Assembly (NCBI GenBank): GCA_903839715.1
Contig: CAIMDH010000125.1
Location: forward strand, 1 to 5,805
Length of the DNA: 5,805 nucleotides
Direction: 5' to 3'
DNA from: an uncultured bacterium
Lineage (GTDB): Bacteria; Patescibacteriota; Minisyncoccia; Phycocordibacterales; UBA918
Shown piece after piece: positions 1-5,805 of this stretch (its first letter is position 1; every line of letters starts with the position of its first letter). Below the pieces are notes generated by a model, which had not been told where the DNA came from, made no database searches, and saw only the letters and a list, made by a program, of their open reading frames with translations. Position numbers and translations under genes: made by a program.

Positions 1-16
1 CTTACTTCTAGTAATA

Positions 17-1978
17 CTATTCTTGTTTTTGGATCTCACCATTATCTTTATCAAAACCTGCTTCTCCTGACAGCTCAGTTGTTAAGGCGTCAGCAGTAGT
101 ATTGAGACTACTATTGGTAAACCGGTCAGTTGCACGAAATTCTTGAATGCCAACTATACCAGGTGTTGTACCAACTTGCGTGACACTTGGCAAGAGCGAG
201 ACTTGTACCTCAAGCTGTTTGCTTGTCTTGGCAGTCATTGACCCTACATTCCAACGCATTTGTTTGGCAACCGGGTTAAACTCAACCGTACCGTCTCCTT
301 TATACAAATTGAGCCAAGTCACATACTGTGGAAATGTAGTAGTAAATACGCCATTAGTGACATCATTGGCACCAGCCTCTACTTCGAAAGTTAATGTGTA
401 TGTCGTCACCTTATCGGCAACTGGAGGTACAGGACCTTCGTCAGTAAAAGCCCCGGAACCATACCCTGCCTGAGAACGAGCTGTAACCTCTGAAGAATAT
501 TTAGCACTCGCGACTGTAGTACCAACCATCTCTTCGGCTGCGCTCGCTTCACTAACTCGCCGCGCAAAGACGTTGGTAGAAATATCAAAAGAGGCAGTCA
601 CCTGATTGGTGTCTGGTTTGACTGAAAAAAGAAACTCTCTCGTCTCTCCTGGTCTCACTTCGGCCAAGTTTCGCATACCCGATACTTCATAGCGAATAGT
701 CTTAGAATTTGTATCGTAAAATCCAGACGGCACATTCAGCAGCGAATCGCGAATGAGATTACCTTTTGGTAATACTTCAACGCGCATATCATATATAGTC
801 TCTTCCAGAGTATTGGTTACTAATACAGTCACCGCAGCCTCGGTACCGGAATTAATTACCGCTTCACCATCTGTATCTTGATTGATCACTACACGTACGT
901 CAATAAAAGGATGCTCGATAACGTAGTTGGTCTTTGTTTTGGTCAGGACTGATCCCATTATAAACTGATTGTCGGTACGAGGAGTACCAGCTGAAAACTG
1001 TATCTCTGCTTGTTCATTAGCAAAGCCGTTCACGCGACCGCGGAGTGTAATCACCTGAGATGATTCAGGCGGAATCTCAGCCAGTAACCACTCATTTTGA
1101 CCATAGAACGGCTCAGGGTCTGATTTCAAAAATGAGAAACTGGTCGGATATGAAGCGGCAATCAATACATTCTTTTGAACAGTTTGCGCATTTGACTGAA
1201 CGGTGATTTTAACTTCGATTTCTTGCCCCGAAGAAACCTTTTCCACGGAGTTAACACGGATTACTAGTGGTGAAGAATTTATCTTAATTTTGACGGGATC
1301 CAGCTCTTTAAAAAACGTACCATTAGAGCCGACAACACGATACTCTACCGACACCTTAATTTCTTTTTCATCATTTTCTTCACCAAACAGTACCGCCATT
1401 ACCGGGATGTTAATCGCTTCCCCGGGATCGATAGTATCAATCGGAATACGTGACTCATACAATTCACGAGTTTCGGCATCGGCTGTCTTGGTGCCGGTAG
1501 GATAATTAATAATCAGTGTCGCGGCTTCTACTGCTACGGAATTTTGGTTAGCAACATTCACTTGCATAGTGAGTTTCTCCCCGGCTGCTATCGCAAAGGG
1601 TACATCAATACTGAGATTGATATTCTTTGCTGATATTTGATTTGCACCAAAAAAGAGATAGACGCTGGAAACAGCCACAGTCAACACAAAGACAAAAATA
1701 CTAGCCAGGACAATAATCATCCGGTATGAGTACTTCTTTTTAGGCGTTTCTTCTGACGTCGGCACAATATCTATGTTTCCAGCAGAGGCCAAATTAGTAG
1801 GTGTCGTAGTGGCGGGGTTCGTTACTAATGAAGGCCGATTAGTATTCCAACCACGCGAGACATCAAAATTGGTTTCAGACAATTTGGATCGAGTAGTTTG
1901 TTCTCCGGCCACGAAGTCACGTTGATAAAGACGTTTGCGCATCTCCTCGATATTTTGCTGATCTTTAATGCCTGACAT
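17..1978 (-). CDS. Membrane-anchored extracytoplasmic protein with Ig-like/DUF11-like beta-sandwich repeats, function unknown
   Basis: I do not recognise a specific function. The 653-residue product has a polar N-terminal cytoplasmic part (1-80, beginning with a charged helix-like IEEMRKRLYQRDF), a basic KKKYSYR stretch (80-86) and one transmembrane segment (about 87-111). The remaining 540 or so residues should lie outside the cell by the positive-inside rule. That part looks all-beta and contains about four divergent Ig/CARDB/DUF11-like modules (about 119-235, 237-350, 357-470 and 515-635). Each opens with a 'G-E/T-x-V-x-V-x-V-x-N' type strand and contains Y/F-P or L-P turns; several have a late 'I-x-P-G/E' turn. 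The last begins with a GPVPPVADKVTTYTLTFEVE motif of a kind I associate with Parcubacteria surface proteins. It has no cysteine, no catalytic motif, no LPXTG signal and no C-terminal membrane helix. The ATG is 28 bases past the recO stop and lacks a Shine-Dalgarno sequence; the stop is TAG. Plausible roles are cell-surface structure, adhesion or host contact, all inferred. Confidence 0.9.
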   Translation of the reverse strand: MSGIKDQQNIEEMRKRLYQRDFVAGEQTTRSKLSETNFDVSRGWNTNRPSLVTNPATTTPTNLASAGNIDIVPTSEETPKKKYSYRMIIVLASIFVFVLTVAVSSVYLFFGANQISAKNINLSIDVPFAIAAGEKLTMQVNVANQNSVAVEAATLIINYPTGTKTADAETRELYESRIPIDTIDPGEAINIPVMAVLFGEENDEKEIKVSVEYRVVGSNGTFFKELDPVKIKINSSPLVIRVNSVEKVSSGQEIEVKITVQSNAQTVQKNVLIAASYPTSFSFLKSDPEPFYGQNEWLLAEIPPESSQVITLRGRVNGFANEQAEIQFSAGTPRTDNQFIMGSVLTKTKTNYVIEHPFIDVRVVINQDTDGEAVINSGTEAAVTVLVTNTLEETIYDMRVEVLPKGNLIRDSLLNVPSGFYDTNSKTIRYEVSGMRNLAEVRPGETREFLFSVKPDTNQVTASFDISTNVFARRVSEASAAEEMVGTTVASAKYSSEVTARSQAGYGSGAFTDEGPVPPVADKVTTYTLTFEVEAGANDVTNGVFTTTFPQYVTWLNLYKGDGTVEFNPVAKQMRWNVGSMTAKTSKQLEVQVSLLPSVTQVGTTPGIVGIQEFRATDRFTNSSLNTTADALTTELSGEAGFDKDNGEIQKQE

Positions 1979-1987
1979 AATTTAGTA

Positions 1988-1996
1988 AGTATACCA
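1988..1996 (-). promoter_or_regulatory. Candidate extended -10 promoter for the surface-protein gene
   Basis: Reading toward the gene, the recO-surface gene junction contains TGGTATACT, an extended -10 element (TGn plus TATACT, one mismatch from TATAAT). It ends 9 bases before the ATG at 1976-1978. No convincing -35 box lies 16-18 bases upstream, which is usual when an extended -10 is used. Initiation about 7 bases downstream would leave only 2-4 bases before the ATG, giving a nearly leaderless mRNA. This agrees with the lack of a Shine-Dalgarno sequence there. Inferred from sequence pattern only. Confidence 0.45.
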
Positions 1997-2006
1997 CTTT
2001 CTATTA

Positions 2007-2585
2007 TTAGAGATGACTGTTCTCTGTTGCTTTAGCAATAAGTTCTGTCAAAGAGACCGTCAGTGCCAAATCATGAAGGAGTGCCAAGTCTATGACTTCC
2101 GCATTTCCTACTGCCGAAGGCATTTCCTGTTTATCGACGTACCCAAGCAAGGCTAAAATACGCACCTGTACTGCCGAATCAAAGAGCTGTCGCTCAATAG
2201 GCACACCAAGGGAGACGTCCAGCGCCGCCACCACAAACGCAAATAGTTCTGGTGAGGCTTCTTCGCCCCGAATAAAGCGTCGGAGCGTCCGATAAATCAA
2301 AACAACACTACTTCGCATCTGGCGGTCGGTAGCTAAGCTAAAATCATTTTGAAGAGCCTCAACACTCCCTACTCTCCAACCAGTCTTACCTTTGATGAGC
2401 GAGACGCGGATCCGCGAAAAGTCCTGTAAGGCCGGGCGTTGCAAGGACCGTTCTTCGCGCACACTACGCGCCGTAGCAAACAGCATCCCCGCATCACGTG
2501 TAAAAAGCAGAAATGATTTGTCCGCGGTGTTTTGATCAAAACTACCGCACACAAGTGCTTCGGTCGTGTAGGTGACGTAGGACAT
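2007..2585 (-). CDS. recO: Short RecO-like DNA repair / recombination mediator protein
   Basis: RecO is a cytoplasmic protein that, with RecR (and RecF), helps load RecA onto SSB-coated single-stranded DNA during gap repair and can anneal strands. The 192-residue product shows the RecO N-terminal OB-fold pattern: EALVCGSFDQNTADKSFLLF (9-28) matches the family's 'ALVLxxxDxxEADxLxxLFT' opening, and RIRVSLIKGKTGWRVGSVEAL (about 58-78) matches its 'VxLxxGxxxxRLxxxEAL' strand pair. The remainder (about 84-192) is helical, with VQVRILALLGYV (139-150) matching the family's 'xxLRLLALLGY' helix. Typical RecO proteins are about 240 residues and many carry Cys pairs for zinc after that helix. Here the only Cys is C13 and the C-terminus is short. 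The ATG is 7 bases after the ileS stop, and its leader (AATAAACAAACA) has no Shine-Dalgarno sequence, so translation is probably coupled to ileS. Assignment rests on remembered family patterns, without an alignment. Confidence 0.82.
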   Translation of the reverse strand: MSYVTYTTEALVCGSFDQNTADKSFLLFTRDAGMLFATARSVREERSLQRPALQDFSRIRVSLIKGKTGWRVGSVEALQNDFSLATDRQMRSSVVLIYRTLRRFIRGEEASPELFAFVVAALDVSLGVPIERQLFDSAVQVRILALLGYVDKQEMPSAVGNAEVIDLALLHDLALTVSLTELIAKATENSHL

Positions 2586-2592
2586 TGTTTGT

Positions 2593-5500
2593 TTATTGCT
2601 TTTTAAGCAAAACTACATACTGGTGTTCCCCAGCGGCAACTGATTCACCGGCAGTCTCTCCAAATTCTACTTTTTCAGCTCCTACTGTTTTCATTAGTGT
2701 TTCCTTAAAAGTTTCAAGTATCTCCTGTCCCCCGCTCGTAGTTTGGATCAGGAGCTTAATGCGGTCTTGTGGTGCCAGTCCACTAGTTTTACGCAATTCT
2801 TGGATTGCCCGAATAAATTCACGGACATCACCTTCCGCTTTTAATTCGGCGGTAATCACTAAATCAAGCACTACTGTTTCAGTCTGACCTTTAACAAAAA
2901 TCACACTTTTTACATTCACCTCCTCAGCAATAACTTGCTTGAGGTCGGTACTGAGGTCGGTAGAAATTGTAAGCATAGCTAACGGCTGACGTACCTTCAC
3001 ACCAGCTTTTGTCCGTGCTTCAAGTGCTGCTGTGACGACCGACCGTGTGGCGTTCATTGTAGCCAACAATTCACTATCAACATCCCCTCCTACTGGCCAT
3101 GCAGCTAAGTGCACACTCTCTACTTCACTTTCTTCTTTTACTGCGCGGTAGAGATACTCGGCATAAAACGGCATAGCAGGTGCCATCACGAGCGCAAGAG
3201 TGCGTAGAGTATAGCGAAGTGTAGCGAGCGCACGCACCTTGTCTTCAACATCCTCGCCCTTTAGACGTTCACGGCTACGACGTAAGTACCAAACTGAAAG
3301 ATCTTCGATAAATTCAGCGAGTGGTCGGGTAGCCTTATCAAGTTCGTAGTTCTTGTAGCCGGTAGTTGATTCTGCCACCAGTTCATTGAGGCGTGCAATT
3401 ACCCACCGGTCTAGGACATTTTCTGAGTCGCTGCTGGCAGCAGTACCATCAGCAAACAACTCATACATCGCCAGCACATTGTGCAAGCGGCCAATATTTT
3501 TACGCTGCAACTCTAACACTTCCTTTTCCGAGAAGTTTAAATCCTCACCACGCATAATCGGTGCTGAGAGCAAGTAGTAGCGCATCGCATCTGCGCCGAC
3601 TCTATCAGCGAGTTCCATCGGGTCTGGGTAGTTGCGGAGTGACTTACTCATCTTCTTTCCATCTTCTGCCATCACGAGACCGTTGACAATAACATTTTCA
3701 TACGGCGACTTACCAAAGAGCGCGGTACCAAGCACAATTAGTGAATAAAACCAACCACGTGTCTGATCCAGACCTTCAGCAATAAATTTTGCCGGGAATT
3801 TCTCTTGTGCGAATGTCTCAGCATTACACGAGAAGGGATAATGATGTTGTGCATAGGGCATCGTACCGCTCTCAAACCAACAATCAAACACATCTGGTAC
3901 CCGCTCGAGTCGAACACCGTTTTCATATAGCTCCACCTCATCAATATACGGACGATGGTAATCGAGGGTGTAGTCATCATTATGTGGTAGTGGTACAAAC
4001 GGCAACTCACGCACTTCAGCATTATTCATAAAGCCCTTCTGCGCTTTGAGAGTTGCCGCTTCATCACGCGATAAGCCCGAGGCGGCTATCTGCAATCCAA
4101 AGAGTGAGCTAGCGTGTCCAACTAAGATAATATTTTTGTCTTGATACGTCTGTTCAAGTTCGTAGAGCAAGGCTCCAACTCGACGCGCTACGTCCATACG
4201 GTTTTCGCGGTCTGGTAAAATCTTATAGAAGGATTCTCGTTCACTAGTAAAGAGCGCCTGGTAATCCCGCCAAGTCTTTCCTTCTAGATCTGCACCCGCT
4301 TGTAGCTCAGCCAAGCGACTATCCTCAAGCACTTGCTCTGGAGCAAGTCCGAGTTCGGCCGCAACCAACAAAGCAGTGGTCTTGGTTCGCAGGAAGCCAG
4401 AATGAATAATTAAGTCAACTTTCTGTGACCGCAATTTTTGACCGGCAGCCTTAGCTTGCTCGACACCCTTTGCTGTCAAAGGATCTGACTTAGTTTTGTC
4501 AGCACTAACATGGAGCAATAAGTTACTCTCCGCTTCACCGTGTCGCATTGAGAAATATTTGTTACCACTCTTCTTCACCAAGGCCTGGAGATCAGCGAGT
4601 GACCCAAGTACTTTGATTTGTTTGGTCTCCGGATTTCGCCAAATTGGGATTGGTGCGCCCCAGTACCGTTGGCGACTAACCGCCCAGTCCCGCGCACCCT
4701 CAAGCCACTTACCGAAACGATTACTTCCGACATGCTCGGGTACCCACTTCACGGTATTGTTGGCAGCGACCAACTCATCTTTTAAATCTGTCACCCGCAC
4801 AAACCATGACGTAGTCGCGTAGTTGAGAAGTGGAGTTTCATCACGCCAACAGTGAGGGTAGCTGTGTGTGATATTTTCTTTTTTGAAAATCTTACCGGAC
4901 GCTTGGAGCGCCTTGAGAATTTCAATATCAGCTTCTTTATGATCAATGCCGGCCATGTCATCATCCTTTGGTTTTACCAACTTCCCAGCAAAGTCCGTCA
5001 CAAAGCCCATGAAGCGACCTTCATAATCAACGTGATGTACTACAGGGAATCCTTCCTTCTGGGCTAGCTGTAAGTCTTCTTCGCCGTAAGCAGGCGCAAT
5101 ATGCACAGCACCGGTACCATCAGCACCAAGCTCAACATAGTCAGCATGATAAATCTTCCAAGCCCTATCAACTCCTTTGATCGCTTGCTCTCCCAAGTAC
5201 GCAAAAGGTGGCTCATACGAACGACCGACAAGGTCAGATCCTTTTATCTTCTCCACTACCTCATACAGTACATCACCGAGTTGTGCCAGACGTCCTTCTG
5301 CCAATACAACGAGCTCACTCCCGGTCTCAGTAGTCAACCTGACCTTAACGTACGTAAATTCACGATTAACCGCCGCGGCCATATTGCCTGGCAGCGTCCA
5401 CGGCGTTGTAGTCCAGACCAAAAGAGAGGTATCTGTGACTTTGCCAGACTCATCCAAAAGCGGCAGCTTTACCGTGACTGCAATATCCTTGATGTCCTTA

Positions 5501-5805
5501 TAGCCGAGATTCACCTCAAAATTAGAGAGGGTCGTTCCGCAACGTGGACACAGGTGCATGCTCTTGAACCCTTCGTAGACCAAACCCTTTTTGTGTAATT
5601 CACTAAAAACCCACCATACACTTTCAGTGTAGGTGCTATCCATCGTCTTATAATCAATTTCCATGTCAGCCCATCGTCCCATGCGAGGCATCACTTTTTT
5701 CCAGTCAGACGCATACTCCATCACAGCAGCGCGCGCAGCTTCGTTAAAATTCTTGATACCGTACTCCTCGATGTCTCGCTTGTTAGCCAGGCCGAGTTTT
5801 TTTTC
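2593..5805 (-). CDS. ileS: Isoleucyl-tRNA synthetase (IleS2-like) with inserted histidine phosphatase domain; N-terminus cut off by window edge
   Basis: Charges tRNA-Ile with isoleucine in the cytoplasm. The frame is open to the window edge: 1070 codons are visible (residue 1 = codon 5803-5805), and roughly 90-100 N-terminal residues, including the HIGH motif, should lie outside. Visible in order: CPRC zinc-type pair (86-89); CP1 editing-domain motifs WTTTPWTLPGN (131-141) and GTGAVHIAPAYGEED (230-244), whose last Asp matches the conserved editing Asp; SYPHCWRDETPLL (about 315-327); RDWAVSRQRYWGAPIPIW (372-389); the phosphatase insert (about 416-605); DVFDCWFESG (638-647); GLDQTRGWFYSL (678-689); KMSKS (718-722) followed by LRNYPDP; an anticodon-binding helical domain (about 798-907, WYLRRSRERLKG); and a C-terminal DUF5915-like domain (about 922-1070, KAGVKVRQPLA). 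KMSKS followed by NYPDP and this C-terminus, without a terminal zinc finger, indicate the eukaryote-like IleS2 class. A GTG at 5722-5724 is not the start, because conserved IleRS sequence continues upstream of it. Stop is TAA, 7 bases before recO. Confidence 0.97.
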   Translation of the reverse strand, partial: EKKLGLANKRDIEEYGIKNFNEAARAAVMEYASDWKKVMPRMGRWADMEIDYKTMDSTYTESVWWVFSELHKKGLVYEGFKSMHLCPRCGTTLSNFEVNLGYKDIKDIAVTVKLPLLDESGKVTDTSLLVWTTTPWTLPGNMAAAVNREFTYVKVRLTTETGSELVVLAEGRLAQLGDVLYEVVEKIKGSDLVGRSYEPPFAYLGEQAIKGVDRAWKIYHADYVELGADGTGAVHIAPAYGEEDLQLAQKEGFPVVHHVDYEGRFMGFVTDFAGKLVKPKDDDMAGIDHKEADIEILKALQASGKIFKKENITHSYPHCWRDETPLLNYATTSWFVRVTDLKDELVAANNTVKWVPEHVGSNRFGKWLEGARDWAVSRQRYWGAPIPIWRNPETKQIKVLGSLADLQALVKKSGNKYFSMRHGEAESNLLLHVSADKTKSDPLTAKGVEQAKAAGQKLRSQKVDLIIHSGFLRTKTTALLVAAELGLAPEQVLEDSRLAELQAGADLEGKTWRDYQALFTSERESFYKILPDRENRMDVARRVGALLYELEQTYQDKNIILVGHASSLFGLQIAASGLSRDEAATLKAQKGFMNNAEVRELPFVPLPHNDDYTLDYHRPYIDEVELYENGVRLERVPDVFDCWFESGTMPYAQHHYPFSCNAETFAQEKFPAKFIAEGLDQTRGWFYSLIVLGTALFGKSPYENVIVNGLVMAEDGKKMSKSLRNYPDPMELADRVGADAMRYYLLSAPIMRGEDLNFSEKEVLELQRKNIGRLHNVLAMYELFADGTAASSDSENVLDRWVIARLNELVAESTTGYKNYELDKATRPLAEFIEDLSVWYLRRSRERLKGEDVEDKVRALATLRYTLRTLALVMAPAMPFYAEYLYRAVKEESEVESVHLAAWPVGGDVDSELLATMNATRSVVTAALEARTKAGVKVRQPLAMLTISTDLSTDLKQVIAEEVNVKSVIFVKGQTETVVLDLVITAELKAEGDVREFIRAIQELRKTSGLAPQDRIKLLIQTTSGGQEILETFKETLMKTVGAEKVEFGETAGESVAAGEHQYVVLLKKQ
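2596..2610 (-). repeat. Small perfect inverted repeat at the end of ileS
   Basis: In the transcript direction this reads TTGCTT-AAA-AAGCAA, with perfect 6-base arms and a 3-base loop. It ends immediately before the ileS TAA and 10 bases upstream of the recO ATG. No U-tract follows (the next bases are TAAACAAACAATG), so it is not an intrinsic terminator. It could be a weak hairpin near the recO start, or chance in an AT-rich coding end. Confidence 0.3.
3991..4560 (-). other. Histidine phosphatase (phosphoglycerate-mutase-like) domain inserted within IleRS
   Basis: This segment encodes about 190 residues (416-605 of the visible protein) that do not belong to IleRS. It has the full histidine phosphatase signature: MRHGEAESN with the catalytic His (R421, H422, G423), DPLTAKGVEQAKAAG typical of the family, HSGFLRTKTTA with the second active-site Arg (R473), RLAELQAGADLEGKTW with the probable acid/base Glu (E500), and ILVGHASSL with the second His (H564). 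In the family the first His is transiently phosphorylated while the two Arg and the second His hold the phosphate. The reading frame is continuous through both borders: GSLADLQALVKKSG precedes it and LDYHRPYIDEV, an IleRS segment, follows. Base composition looks like that of the surrounding gene, which argues against a recent foreign insertion or an assembly chimera. The substrate cannot be read from the sequence. Domain borders are accurate to about 10 residues. Confidence 0.93.

Noticed and set aside
1..19. Short palindromes TTACT-TCT-AGTAA (2-14) and TAGTA-A-TACTA (9-19) at the end of the surface-protein gene, considered as a terminator
   Set aside because: The stems are only 5 AT-rich pairs, they overlap one another and the stop codon, and no T-tract is visible before the window ends.
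147..473. Plus-strand open frame opposite the surface-protein gene, and similar ones at 1203-1505, 2092-2295, 2585-2887 and 4496-4822
   Set aside because: All are antisense to well-supported genes, low in complexity or composition-biased, and without recognisable motifs.
3991..4560. Phosphatase segment as a separate gene or an assembly chimera
   Set aside because: There is no stop, start or frame change at either border, IleRS residues flank both sides closely, and composition is uniform. A single continuous protein is the simplest reading.
5101..5598. Plus-strand open frame of 165 codons opposite ileS
   Set aside because: It lies wholly antisense to conserved IleRS CP1 sequence, its translation resembles no family and has no domain pattern, and no start signal is evident. 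It is a by-product of the real gene's codon pattern.
5722..5724. GTG that could be taken as the start of ileS
   Set aside because: The frame is open for another 27 codons to the window edge and those codons encode conserved IleRS sequence (LGLANKRDIEEYGIKNFNEA), so this is an internal Val codon.
17..5805. Alternative genetic code (UGA read as Gly, known from some CPR lineages)
   Set aside because: All three genes run their expected lengths with no in-frame TGA and end in TAA or TAG, so the window gives no evidence of recoding.

Overview
The window is a compact, single-strand stretch of a bacterial genome. Three genes lie head to tail on the minus strand and fill almost all 5.8 kb. Read in their direction (right to left) they are: a 5'-truncated isoleucyl-tRNA synthetase gene (ileS, 2593-5805), a short recO-like recombination mediator gene (2007-2585), and a gene for an unrecognised membrane-anchored protein with a large, cysteine-free, beta-rich extracytoplasmic part (17-1978). 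The junctions are 7 bases (ileS-recO) and 28 bases (recO-surface gene). There are no RNA genes, insertion sequences, CRISPR arrays or clear terminators, and no gene-free stretch longer than about 30 bases.

The likely source is a member of the Candidate Phyla Radiation (Patescibacteria), probably the Parcubacteria/Paceibacteria group. This is an inference from protein style. The IleRS belongs to the long, eukaryote-like IleS2 class. RecO is shortened and lacks the Cys pairs of the usual zinc site. The surface protein resembles the beta-sandwich-repeat, single-anchor proteins common in that group. Start codons lack clear Shine-Dalgarno sequences. TAA and TAG act as stops and no in-frame TGA occurs, so the standard bacterial code fits.

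The most striking feature is inside ileS. A complete histidine phosphatase (phosphoglycerate-mutase superfamily) domain of about 190 residues is inserted in frame in the synthetase core. It sits between the WGAPIPIW segment and the YHRPYID...DVFDCWFESG segment. All the expected catalytic residues are present (RHG, second Arg, acidic residue, second His), and the synthetase motifs on both sides are intact, so both activities could be functional in one polypeptide.

The genes do not form an obvious pathway. ileS (translation) and recO (DNA repair) are probably co-transcribed because they are so tightly packed. The surface-protein gene may also have its own extended -10 promoter, placed so close to its ATG that the mRNA would be nearly leaderless.
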